This document shows, piece by piece, positions 13,031 to 23,375 of a stretch of DNA of 64,000 nucleotides (the first letter of the stretch is position 1; every line of letters begins with the position of its first letter). This DNA is from Acridotheres tristis. Lineage: Eukaryota > Chordata > Aves > Passeriformes > Sturnidae. Where the stretch lies: contig CM072885.1 of the NCBI GenBank assembly GCA_037013685.1, forward strand, positions 63,405,785 through 63,469,784, in the 5' to 3' direction. The position numbers were made by a program, and so were the translations under genes. The notes under the pieces were generated by a model. The model ran no database searches. It saw only the letters and a program-made list of their open reading frames with translations, and was not told the DNA's origin.

Positions 13031-16000
13031 GCTGATTGGAGCCTTGCTTGCTCCTGGTACTTTCACTGGCAATATGAATCAAAGGATTCAGGATGTGTCA
13101 CCTTCGTTTTATCCAGATGTTATCAAAATTTACAACCAGACCTTCCTGGTTGCTGCCAACCAGTAGCAGGCTTCTGCCTGGGAGTGCAAAAGTTCAGTTT
13201 TAGAAATTCTCTCACGTACAGACCATTATCAGCTGCCTGTCAGCACTCACAATTTAAGTCATCTTTTGTCTACCCCAGAGACCCAGTCCTGAGAAAACAT
13301 TGTACTCCAGCATACAGAAATTGGCTCAGATCTCTCCTCTTTTGACTTGTATCAGCATAAATCAGACTTGCAGAGACCTGTAATATGACTAGGGCTTCTG
13401 CGTAATATCCTTTCCCCAGCTTTTAATGATAGGAACTCTTAGGTTTTCTTGACTAAGGTCTAGAATCTCCAGAGCAAAGATGTCTGGGGAGCAGGAGAGC
13501 CTCCCTGGGCACAGTCCCTGCTTGGAGGGCTCATGGTCGTGGAGTGCCTTTTTTGGAAAGCCTTTAAATATTACAGCATGGGCCTCTTTTTAATGTTAGG
13601 TATTATCAAGCATTTGCATACTGAATTTCTACAAAGAACAAGCTGAGCCTGAGTATAGTTTGGTTTTCTAACTTTCCTTTAGGATCCTGGAGTAACTGAC
13701 TTTATTTGGACACAGTTTAAATGCACTGCATCCCTTCTAGCCTCCATTTTCCAGACTGTCCCAGTCAGAATTACATACTGTAATCTTTACCACCTCTTCC
13801 TATTTTAGTTTATTATAGACAGAAGAAATTTCACTCATGTTGTAATTTTTCTGTTAGTCATTATGGGATCTAAATATTTGGAGAAAAAAGTCTTCTCAGA
13901 GCTTAAGTGGATATAAATGGATGTGAGGACAGGAAAAATGTGTAGGAAATGTGGCTGGGAAGTTCCTCTAGCAGCTGGCAGGCCACATGGTTGGAAGGTA
14001 TAGTGCAAATAGATGGTTTAGGGAAGTTGGAATAAATTTCCCATTGACCTTATGGCCAGGATTTCACCCATCAGTGTTCAAGAAATCAACATTAATCCTG
14101 TGCAATTACTTACATGTAGCTGTAATCAGAGAGCTAAAAAATATCACAGCTCCTCAGCCTGGCCAAGGACAGATGCTATCACTGGGACAAAGAGCTGGAA
14201 ACATCTTTCTGTTTCCTCAACTGTAGGAAATGATACTTTAGAATCTCATTTCTACGTAAAATAAATGAGGTTTTTCATGTTTTTCTTTTCTTGATGTTTT
14301 GGGGATTTTTTTTTTTTTTTTTTTTATCCTTCTGGTCCTAATCAATGATCATTCTTGGAGCTCTTGTCCTCTGGTTTGGCATGTTGTATTTCTACCAACA
14401 GGAGGGTATCAGAATCAGCAATTCTGCTCTGTAAAGACACCAACAAATTTTGTGGAAGTTTAAAATTCCCCAGAGATGTCTCTGCTGTCTCTTAACATTG
14501 CTGCCAGATGAGACAGCAATATCAGTCAGATCTTTCTTAAAGCCTTGGAATGAAAAATATTGAATGACGGTGAGGGAGGCAATCTTTGTTTAAGAAACAA
14601 TTGAGTTCATCTCCTGATTTGTTGCATATCTAAAAGCAAGAGGTCTTCTTTTATGATTATTTATAGGTGTGCATTGAAATTAATTGCCTTATTTTGAAAT
14701 GACAACTTGCAATTTTCCTGTAAAATAGATGCTCAGATGATGTTGATAAACAATCCTGTTTCAGTCTTCCTTCCCTCTTGATAGACTTCTCCTGTGTCCT
14801 GAATATATTTCATCAGATTCCTCCTTGCTTTTGGTGTGTTTGCATCACAGGATCTTTATTGGCCATGATTTATTTTCCTTTTAAAAATAACTTGTTCATC
14901 CCTCTCTGAGTTCTGCTCTTTGCAATACTTTTATTGGCAAGCAGGTTCATTTTGCTTGTGTTAGAGATATAAAAGGTATTTACAGCAGCCACATTTAAAA
15001 ATAGTTTTTCACAGTGTTTTTGAGTCTGAGGAAGGTCTCAGCCCTTTATTTTAGTCCCATGATGCCTACATGCCAAGCAGATGAGCCTGGTTATATCAGG
15101 TTCTGCACGAAGAAGAGTTACTGGAGTCCCTTGATTCATCTTTGAGGCAAAGTAGGGAGAAGGACAGAGCCAGCAAAGTGGGCTTGGTGGAGGAAATAGA
15201 AATAGAAAGAGAATAAACCCCACATATAATGATAACTTGCAGGTGGGAAATGACACTGAAGTGAAAAACCTTTCACAAAGTAGAAGATTGTTTATAACAG
15301 AGTCCTTGATAGGTTTGGTTCTCCCTATCCAAGGAATTTTGGTTTCTTAGTGGCTTGGCTGGAATTCACAACTGTTTCTCACAGCTACAAACATCAATAG
15401 CCCTCAGGATAATATGGTCCCTGCAAAGCCATTATCAAAAGGTGGCTTTTTTTCACATGGCATGGCCTGTTTCAAGGCTTTCAGTGCCTTTCCAGCCTGA
15501 ATTAAATATCTCTGGTTTTTTTAAGTCCTGACTCATTACAGAGTAGCATCACAACTTATGTAGTCACCAATTTCCTCTATAATTCTTGCTTTTTTTCTGG
15601 CTTTAGACTCTGCAGGCCTGACACTGCACACCCATCAATGGTAAAAAGCAAGACTTGGTCAAGTGTGATAAGAAAAAATAGGAAGGAGAAATGCAAAGTA
15701 TTATAGTTGGGCAGAAACGATGACCCTCAGAAGTTTAGGTGGGGAAACTTCTGGTATGAAACAGTGGTGTAAAAGAATATCAGGGGGCTGCAGTAGATTC
15801 CAAGCAGGAGCTCCATCGATGAGATGAAGTTATTCAGAAGGAGGCAAACATGGTCTGGTGTTACAGGAACAAAACTAGAAACTGAAAAATAGGTGAAGTA
15901 TTTACTTTTGTCCAAAATAGGCAGGTTTCACATGGAAAAGTGCCCACTTTTGGACGTGATACTTCAAGAAAATGGAGTTTCACAGAGTACAGCCTAGTAC

Positions 16001-16721
16001 AGAGAAATTTGATCAATCAGTAGTTGGAAAGGGTGGTTTGCAGAGAAAGAGTGAATGAGATCAGGTAACCTGAACAAGGACTGAAGAAAGGATATGATGG
16101 AATCTGAGGTATACAAGAGGCTGTTGTAGAAGAAAGAGAATAATAGGTTTCAGGGTTTGGAATAGAAGAGGCAAGAAATAGTTTGCTTCAATTGCAAAAC
16201 AGATGAGTGGCACATACACTGGCATACAAGGAGGTTAAATGTTGTCAGCTTGTGAGAAGGGTATAATACCTGAATAGTCAGGACAGCTGGGAAATTCCCC
16301 TTGGTGTATTTATTTTTTTCTTCAAAGTCACTACATGTTTTTTGAAATATAATAATATAACACCTTATTTAGCCAGCAAGAAAAATAAACTAGATTTCCT
16401 TGCTCTGAACTTACATTAACTTCCCCAAAGCAGTTATTGCAGCCAGCATGAGGCTGTGGGAAGTAGAGCCCTGAGACTATACTCAGTCAGCAATGCACAG
16501 ACCACTGAATGTGAATAAACAATGGGACAGCCTAAAGCAAACAGCAGCTTGGGCTTTACAGACACCCAAGGGAAACAGGGAACAAATTTATTTGAGAGGA
16601 GCTGTTCAGGAGACCTCCTCCCTTGTGCTTTCCACTAAACCATCAGGATTAGAGCCTTCATTCAGGGAGCCACACTGTCAGGCCTTCCCGGGGATTAACT
16701 GAGAATTTTTTTTCACAAGCT
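13031..16721. other. AT-rich unannotatable DNA
   Basis: No gene is recognisable. The only simple repeat of note is the T20 tract listed separately. Confidence 0.55.
14306..14325. repeat. Poly(T) tract, about 20 bases
   Basis: An uninterrupted T run follows GGGGA. I see no LINE or processed-gene body next to it that would make it a retrocopy tail. Confidence 0.9.
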
Positions 16722-16808
16722 CAGAGAGAAGGTGGGGTTGGAAGGGACCTGAGAGACAGCCTGGTCCACCCATCCTATTCAGCCTGGAGCAGGCTGCCCA
16801 GGACAGCA
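16722..16808 (-). mobile_element. CR1 LINE 3' end, very short copy (minus strand)
   Basis: GGTGGGGTTGGAAGGGACCT followed by CAGCCTGGAGCAGGCTGCCCA is the complement of the last 80-90 bases of a CR1. It is strongly 5'-truncated. Confidence 0.8.
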
Positions 16809-18725
16809 ACTCCTCTGACATTTTATGTAAATTAAAGTCCACTTCAGAGTGTATGTTTCTTTCAGCTCAGAGACACCAAGTACAAGACACCAAGTAGCTA
16901 ATGAGGGACACAGCATATTCTCAGTTTTCATTGTGGTCGCACAAAACAGAGGATGTTTGCAATGTTTAGGCTGAATGTACCACATTATATTTTCTTGATT
17001 GTATTTTCAATGGAACATATTTGGCAAAGAATCCCCTATACTGTGTGTCCCCAGAGCAACCACTGAAAAATAAATGGGATTACTGAAAAAAATCAAGTTC
17101 TCAGTCATAGAGACTGAACTTTGAAGCAGGCAAAGTTTTGCATCATGAATGTGTTAACTTGCAGAAAGAGGGGATTTTTGCAGTTTTTGCAAAGGCCTTC
17201 TTAGAATGAAAAAATCTTATTAGAATTCCTAAAATTATTTCTTGAGCAGCAGTGTTTTCTACACTTGTTTTGTGGTTTCAACAAAGTTAGACCATGGGTC
17301 TTTGAAAATCTTATGGCAATTCTGTCAGGAAGCAGTGAGCAATTTAGGCAGAAGTCTTCTGCTGACTGGAATATCATTTTTTTTTTGGAGAGGTGAAAAT
17401 GTGCTAAACTTATAACAAGAGAAAAACCATGGAATGACTGCAATGGGTATTCACCTAATACATGAAGGGGCTGGAATGAACCTGTCCAACTGACATGAGT
17501 GGAAATGTCACTGCTGCATCATGAATATTTAACCTGTCACTTGGATAATATGCAGGCACTCTCTACTTGTTATTTGGATCTCGATGGCTGCAAAGAGGAA
17601 CCTGTTTTTCAGATTTGTACTATTTTTGCTTCCAGCTGCAGAAGAACTCTCTTCTGATATTTGCCGGTGCATTTCCCCAATTCACCTAAGTCAGCATTTC
17701 TCCCATGCTGGAGCAGCAGGGTTGGCAAGCACTGCCTTCTGTCTCTTACAAACCCCCAGTGCGAAAATACCAAAAATACCATGCTGAATCTGTCTCTGAA
17801 GGGCAGTGAGGCTGTGAGGAGAAACACCAGATTGGTCTTGGCAGGTACATTGACAAAGTCAGTCAGTTACAGAAAAAGAGGAAGCTGATGAACACATTTG
17901 ATGGTAATAGAGATATCCTGCAGGAGAAGACAACAAAGGGATTCCAAAGGTGGCTTGCACAACCATTAAGTGATGAAGATAAATGTGGAGAGAGAATAGC
18001 TTGACTTCCATGTTCAAGTTTTGAAAAGTTATCTCTAATAGGATACTTCTTTTCTAACAGCACACACTAACTGGAGCCACAACATAAATGGAAACCTGGG
18101 ATGTTGTTTTTTATCAAGGCCACTGTCAGAACTGCATTTCTGCCTGATTAAATAATATGACAGCTCGTACTGAAAAAAAGTCAAAGGGATTTCAGTCAGA
18201 TACTTGGTCTTAAATGCAAAAGTGTTGAGTGGACTACTGAAGAGGGAAACCATCTCACCTTATTTTCTATAATATCATTCCTATATGTTTCTAGAATTAT
18301 TTGGCTCTATTCACTTCAATGAGTCCTGTTTACACTTTGGTGAAAACAGGACTCAGGAGAGTCAGAAATATATTTTTCAGAGGGTAAGGAATAAAGAAGC
18401 ACTAAAGAGTGGCAGAATTTCAAATCTGGAGTCAATAGCAGAGAAGAGCACAGTGCTGAAGGGAGCTGCCAAGCCAACAGGAGGGATATAAAGAGGAATA
18501 GAGAAGGAATCACAGGTAACTACAGAAAGGGTTCAAGACTGATACTGGCTGTCTCATACACATGGTTAAGGAATGCATTTGCACCACCTCAAAAAATCAT
18601 GAAATTAAGTGTAAATAACTTCTGTGTGAATCAGCCAAGGTTTTTATTTCTAAGTTTGATCAGGACTGAATAGACCCATCTGACATGAAAAACTTTTCCT
18701 GCAGAGGAATATCTCAAAAGGGGTA
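16809..18725. other. AT-rich unannotatable DNA
   Basis: No gene or nameable repeat. Open frames are short and lack recognisable motifs. Confidence 0.55.
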
Positions 18726-19018
18726 TTAAGAGGATGGTGCCAGACTCTTCAGTGGTGGCCAGCAACAGGACGAGGAGCAATGGCCATGAATAAAACACAA
18801 GAAGTTTAATCTCACCATGAGGAAGAACTTTTTTCCATAGAGGGTGGCACAGCACTGGAACAGCTGCCAAGGGAGGGAATGGAGTCTCCCTCTCTGGGGA
18901 CATTCCACTCATCTGGACACACTCCTGTGTCACCTGCTCTGGGTGGCCCTGCCGGGGTCTGGTGATCTCCAGATGTCCCTTCCAAGCACAGCTCCTCTGT
19001 GATTCTGTGATTCTGTGG
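18726..19018 (+). mobile_element. CR1 LINE 3' end with intact octamer tail (plus strand)
   Basis: This is a sense-strand CR1 3' segment. GGATGGTGCCAGACTCTTC opens it and GGCACAGCACTGGAACAGCTG is the conserved ORF2 C-terminal region. It ends with two clean ATTCTGTG octamers at about 19001-19017. It is 5'-truncated. Confidence 0.92.
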
Positions 19019-19499
19019 ATGTTCTGCCAGAACTGTTGAATCAGCTCCAGCCCTAATTCAGATCTCCACTGAAAAGCATCTCAGCTTAGCAAACATTGTC
19101 CTCTAGATCCAGATGTGCTGGTGGAAGTGGGAGCTCCCAGATGTAGTTTTTATCTCTTTGAGGCTGCCATCCCATAGATCTGTCAAAAGTGCTGAAGAAC
19201 AGTCAGCTGGTTTTCCTTAGTCAACCAGTTCAGACCCCACAGACAAAACTTTGGTGTAAAGGGGGATGTTCCCCAACAGCTCCAGTTTTGTCTTGGATTA
19301 AATGATTCACCATCTCATCTTTCTGAGCAATCAATATTTTTGGCTACTAACTTGCAGAAGTAACTTTTTGTCATTACATTCCTGAAAATACTATAGAAAT
19401 CCAATTAAATAAGAATTAAAACAAGCAGGATCTTATCCCTTTTGTAGACTGTTTTGTAGTTCTATTTTGGTTAAATAATCACTTGGAGAAAAAAGTTTC
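19019..19499. other. Unannotatable spacer between CR1 copies
   Basis: No feature recognised. Confidence 0.5.
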
Positions 19500-19559
19500 T
19501 AGGTTGACTCAATGATCTGGAAGGCCTCTTGAAACCTTGATAATTCTGTTATTCTCTTA
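19500..19559 (+). mobile_element. CR1 LINE terminal remnant (plus strand)
   Basis: GTTGACTCAATGATCTGGAA, then CTTGATAATTCTGTTATTCT, resembles the final 60 bases of CR1 with a decayed octamer tail. It is too short for a confident subfamily call. Confidence 0.65.
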
Positions 19560-20949
19560 TCTAATCTTGTAGAATATATGCAGGTCTCCTATTTATATTT
19601 TAAGAGTTGTTATGGTAACTTAACTTTATTCAGTATAATTCAGAGTACTAGTGATAGATCATTTTACTAGCAGATGGGGAAGGAACTAGCAGTGCTTAAA
19701 AAAATTAAATAATTCAAGTAAGAGCTGTGAGACTACTTCAAAATGCTGTTATGAAATACATTCTAATGAAATTAGTTTCATTTGGTGCTTGAAAGTTTAT
19801 TTGCTCCCATGAATATTCATGCAAGCTGCAATTTTTTTAGCAATAACATTCATTTAAAAACTTCAAATGAATCATGCCAATATGTGTTTGCCCTGAAAGT
19901 ATTGTGAATTCTCAGATGACTCTGTTTGCACGAATGTTCCCATCTATAAAACTTACTCAAGTCCTTTTTCTTGCCATTTTAAGTGGGATTGGATGGTGGA
20001 GACAACCAAATGAATACCCTGGGATTTAAGATGGTAACAGCACTGTATAAACAGCAAATTATAAGTAAAGAATGACAAAAGCAACTCCGGCCTGAGGCAG
20101 TTAATGAGAAAGTTATGAGCAAGAATATGATCACATAAAATCCTTTCTAAACAATGTCAGCCAGCATATTTTGTAGAAACGAAATAAAATTATTCCTACA
20201 GCCAAGGAACAAATACAGAGAGAGGAGCTTTATATTAAATTCATTTTTCAACCACCGATGGCTAAAAACTGAAATAGTGCCCGTTCCTCTTTTCCTACAA
20301 GGTTGTATCCCTGCCTTAAGATGATGGCCTTAAGATGATGAGCACTTTTGCTGTAGCAAGTGTAGTATGAGCAAAAGATTGTCTCACCACATTCCTAACA
20401 GACATGAGGATATGGCTTTTAATAAACTTAATGCATTCTTAGCAATTATAATTCTGACAAAACCCCAGCATTGTAACCTAATATGTGATAAAGCCTTGAT
20501 TCTGGGAAGCAGAATGCCTGGATCTAGGTGTCAATATTAGGTTACTACCTTTCCTTGCTCTCAGGGCAGCAATTCACAGGCATGAAGTACTAAAATCAGA
20601 TCTGAACAAAACCACAGCCAGTATCTGAGTTATCCCTGGTCTGGGGAACAAAAATCCAGGTTGATGCAAAGACAGACCCAATACCAGTGAGGGAAGAATT
20701 GGTGTATGAAATATTGCAGATGCTTGAGCCCTACGTTTTTGAGGAAAAATAGTTCATAACTCACTTCAAGTGTCATTCCTTGCAGAAAATAATCAATATC
20801 CTTGACATCCTTCCAGAGGATTTTGAGAGCTGTGTGACATCATTGTGAGGCCTCTCCCCATAATCTTTAGGAAGAGGCTGAGGAGGTCAGGGGACATCCT
20901 GGAATTCTGGACCTGGCTAAAGCCGCTTCCATGATGTAAAAGGACCTCT
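19560..20949. other. AT-rich unannotatable DNA
   Basis: There is a small tandem duplication of CCTTAAGATGATG at about 20314-20341. The last 130 bases (20816-20949) may be more decayed CR1, but I cannot support that firmly. Confidence 0.5.
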
Positions 20950-21590
20950 TAAAGTTGAATCCAGGAAATTACAGGTCCATCAGTCTTGCTTCATTCTGTG
21001 GGGAAATTATGAAAGGAATTCTCCCAGAGGCTGTCACAAGTTACCTGAAGGAAAAGGCAGCACAAGGGCAGATTGTGCTTGACAAACCCAGCTGCCACCC
21101 ATCACAGCGTGTCCTGCTCAGTGATGTGGGCATTGTCTACCTGGATTCTCCAAAACTTTCAATATGGTTTCCCTCCCTCAGCCTCCTCCTAGAGAAGTTG
21201 GTGTGTTACTGTCTTTACAATAGTCCATGGTCTGGGTGACCTCACTGTGGCCTTCCAGTGCCTGAAGGGAACCACAGGAAAGATGGAGAGAGACTCTTGA
21301 CAAGGGTCTGGAGTGACAGGACAAGGGGCAATGGCTTCACACTGACACAGAGCAGGGTTAGATTGGATATTGGGAAGAAATTGTTCCCTGTGAGGGTGCT
21401 GAGGCCCTGGCACAGGTTTCCCAGAGAAGCTGTGGCTGCTCCATCCCTGGCAGTGTTCCAGGCCAGGTTGGATGGGGCTCTGAGCAACCTGGGCTAGTGG
21501 AAGGTGTCCCTGCCCATGGCAGGGGGTGGGAGAGAATGAGCATTAAGGCCTCTTCCAACCCAAACCATTCTGTGATTCTACCATTCTGTG
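20950..21590 (+). mobile_element. CR1 LINE with internal deletion: reverse transcriptase N-part joined to 3' end (plus strand)
   Basis: The first part, about 20955-21205, translates with the CR1 reverse transcriptase signatures NPGNYRSISLAS and VGIVYLD...SLLLEKL, the region around the first catalytic aspartate. The sequence then jumps, between about 21205 and 21235, straight to the CR1 3' end. That part begins CTCACTGTGGCCTTCCAGTG and runs through GAGGCCCTGGCACAGGTTTC and GGAAGGTGTCCCTGCCCATGG to CCATTCTGTGATTCTACCATTCTGTG. The FADD region and most of the C-terminal half are missing. The copy is inactive. Either a genomic deletion after insertion or a rearranged progenitor would explain it. 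Confidence 0.88.
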
Positions 21591-21942
21591 CTCCCTGAGA
21601 TCACTTTCAACTTCACCTTCTATGATTTTCCACGAAAGTAATTGCTTCCTTACCACTTAATAATCCTGGAGGAGAAAGATCAAAGGGCTTTTTTTTCTCC
21701 CCTCTTCTAGAGCCTCAGAGTTACAGATAAAATTATGTTAGCCTTAAAGAGGAGCTCATATTCTTTTTGCTTTAAGATTAACATCTCCCACTGCTGGGTT
21801 CATGTTGTACCCCCAAACTCCAGAACTGGTTGCCTTTAATAGACCCCTCTGCTCTCTGCAGCAGCTCTGCCCAGGGTGGACTCCCCATCACTGGGAGAGA
21901 GAACTCAACCCTACATGAGCCAGGCCCTGACCTCCTGTCAGT
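21591..21942. other. Unannotatable spacer
   Basis: No feature recognised between the CR1 copy and the purine array. Confidence 0.5.
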
Positions 21943-22047
21943 GAGGAGGAGGAGGAGGAGGAGAAGGAGGAGGAGGAGGAGGAGGAGGAGGAGGAGGAGG
22001 AGGAGGAGGAGGAAGAGGAGGAGGAGGAGGAGGAGGAGGAGGAAGGA
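21943..22047. repeat. (GGA)n / (GAG)n purine trinucleotide array
   Basis: About 105 bp of GAG/GGA repeats carry two interruptions (GAGAAG near 21960 and GGAAGAG near 22010). The plus strand is all purine. Long open frames of poly-Arg on plus and poly-Ser on minus run through it, but they are artefacts of the trinucleotide period. Confidence 0.95.
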
Positions 22048-22292
22048 GCAGGAATATCATTTTTAAACACAGCACTGTTTAACCACTAGTGCTTAGTCTG
22101 TCCTGACAGAATAAGAGGGCACAATCAGGTAAAATATTAAGGGATTGACTTTCTAATTATCAGTCAGGAAGATGGAATACTGGGAAAATTGAACCATGGT
22201 TTGCAGATGGATTAAATTGTTTTTATGTGCGAGGTATCTTAAGATCTTGAAATTGCTTTTTTCAGAACCCTCTCCTCTTGATAATATAGATG
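22048..22292. other. Unannotatable spacer upstream of the LTR element
   Basis: AT-rich host sequence up to the target site of the ERV insertion. Confidence 0.5.
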
Positions 22293-22298
22293 AATAAT
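22293..22298. repeat. Left target site duplication AATAAT
   Basis: AATAAT lies directly before the 5' LTR and is repeated at 25667-25672 directly after the 3' LTR. A 6-bp duplication is typical of class II (ERVK, beta- and alpharetrovirus-like) integrases. Confidence 0.9.
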
Positions 22299-22650
22299 TG
22301 TTGTATTGCGTTATTTTATTGTTACTAGATGTTTTGTTCTATTGTTTGTACCCCCCCCGTTATAATTCAGTTACCCTAATTCCCGCCTTCCCTTGATCAA
22401 TCAACCCAAGCCCCAACCCACCTTCCAGTACCTTCCCTGTCCCTCACTCTCGTCCCTGCCCCGAAGACTGTCAATCCCTCCTAGCCCCCCCCTATCCTTC
22501 TAGTATCTTCTGTATCAGTCATCCCCTTCTTAGCATATGATTTGATGTTACATGTATTTCCCCGCCTATGTTTCCCCCTATTCGTTGTATGTATAACCAG
22601 CCCTGCCTTATGTTACACCCCCAAACTGTAGCCATTGGTGCTGTATTGTA

Positions 22651-22668
22651 CCCTCCCTTGGGGGAGGG
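22651..22668. promoter_or_regulatory. Perfect hairpin just upstream of the LTR TATA-like box
   Basis: CCCTCCC and GGGAGGG form a 7-bp perfect inverted repeat with a 4-base loop, four bases before the TATA-like box. The same structure occurs in the 3' LTR. Its role, for example as a zinc-finger-protein site, is speculation. Confidence 0.6.
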
Positions 22669-22672
22669 CCCC

Positions 22673-22679
22673 TATTTAA
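22673..22679 (+). promoter_or_regulatory. TATA-like box of the 5' LTR
   Basis: TATTTAA lies about 77 bases before the AATAAA signal, a plausible spacing for the U3/R boundary near 22700. It is a promoter candidate by position only. Confidence 0.65.
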
Positions 22680-22749
22680 GTTGCTGTGCACCTGTGTTCC
22701 CTGCCTTCTGCGGTTCCGTTCCCCCGATCCCGGTTGTCCTCTCTCCCTC

Positions 22750-22755
22750 AATAAA
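22750..22755 (+). promoter_or_regulatory. Poly(A) signal AATAAA in the 5' LTR
   Basis: Canonical AATAAA in the expected R region. The equivalent in the 3' LTR (25460-25465) would end transcripts of the element. Confidence 0.85.
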
Positions 22756-22958
22756 TCCCGCTTCCCCGGAACCTCAGAAGGACTCTGTCTCGATCCTTTG
22801 CTCCTCCCCGGACGCGTGTACGGCTGTGAGGGTTCAGAGCCCTACCCACACTCCGGGTTCCCCTGAATCCTGGAAGTGGGCCACTCTCGGCACTGGTCTC
22901 GCCTTCAGGAGCTAGCTGGGCGAGTCGGAGCGGGGTGGAGAAGGCGGGCCGTGTCAGC

Positions 22959-22976
22959 TGGCGCCCAACGTCGGGC
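22959..22976 (+). promoter_or_regulatory. Primer binding site, Lys-tRNA (Lys1,2) type
   Basis: TGGCGCCCAACGTCGGGC begins two bases after the 5' LTR. TGGCGCCCAACG is complementary to the 3' end of tRNA-Lys of the CUU anticodon type, the primer used by several betaretrovirus-like elements. One base near the end (C in GTCGGG where G is usual) appears mismatched. Confidence 0.87.
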
Positions 22977-22995
22977 CATTCGACGGAGTGACTCC

Positions 22996-23196
22996 ATGAA
23001 GAACTTCCAAGGATCCGAGGATCTGGAAGTCTTGGCCGTTAGCTACCCTGGTGACGGCAGGCTGATTCCGGCAGCATTCCCGGGGGTGAGGACAACAACC
23101 TTCCAGCACCAGGAGGGCTGTCCTCGGGGGAGGAGACCTTGTCTGCAGCACCACGCTCGGGACCACGGCAGGGTAAGTATCCCCCAGGGACCTTAG
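22996..23196 (+). CDS. Leader open frame upstream of gag (66 codons), running into the splice donor
   Basis: An ATG at 22996, 20 bases past the primer binding site, opens 66 codons ending in TAG at 23194-23196. No known domain is recognised. The frame crosses a consensus splice donor at 23172/23173. The part before the donor is exactly 59 codons, ending in phase 0, and it can continue without a stop into the frame after the acceptor at 24604. On unspliced RNA it would be an upstream frame that could dampen gag translation. It may be incidental, because the leader is GC-rich and stop-poor. Coding status is an inference. Confidence 0.4.
   Translation: MKNFQGSEDLEVLAVSYPGDGRLIPAAFPGVRTTTFQHQEGCPRGRRPCLQHHARDHGRVSIPQGP
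23170..23178 (+). promoter_or_regulatory. Leader splice donor, AGG|GTAAGT
   Basis: The sequence around 23173 fits the donor consensus almost perfectly. It sits between the primer binding site and gag, where retroviral major donors normally lie. An alternative acceptor-like CCTTTGCTGCAG at 23323-23334 could create a leader intron before gag. Confidence 0.75.
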
Positions 23197-23375
23197 GGGT
23201 GAAAGGGACTTACCGGGGCTGGCCACCCCATGGTGAGGGCAGGGAGCATTGCCCCGGGAGGGGGCAACGGGCTCTAGCCCTAGGTGGTTCCCCGAGCCCT
23301 TATTTTTAGTTTTTTAAGTTGTCCTTTGCTGCAGGCAGGGGTGGATTTTGCTGTGCCGACCAGTAAGATCAGAGT

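Larger units (their letters stand above)
22299..22956 (+). repeat. 5' LTR of the ERVK-type element (658 bp)
   Basis: It starts TGTTGTATTGCG and ends GGCCGTGTCA. It differs from the 3' LTR at only three places: T at 22493 versus C at 25204, five versus four C at 22618-22622, and G at 22718 versus C at 25428. U3 is pyrimidine-rich, with C8 runs at 22331 and before 22493. R and U5 contain the poly(A) signal and a CpG-rich end. Confidence 0.96.

Noticed and set aside
12360..13072. Several overlapping open frames of 98-169 codons
   Set aside because: All lie in the GC-rich minus-strand CR1 copy and do not follow its ancestral coding frame for any length.
21830..22070. Poly-Arg and poly-Ser open frames
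   Set aside because: They are products of the GGA array read on either strand.
22568..22915. Open frames inside the 5' LTR (115 codons), repeated in the 3' LTR
   Set aside because: They lie across U3, R and U5 signals. Class II LTRs can carry a coding frame in rare cases, but the one-base length difference breaks the frame between the two LTRs and no motif is seen.
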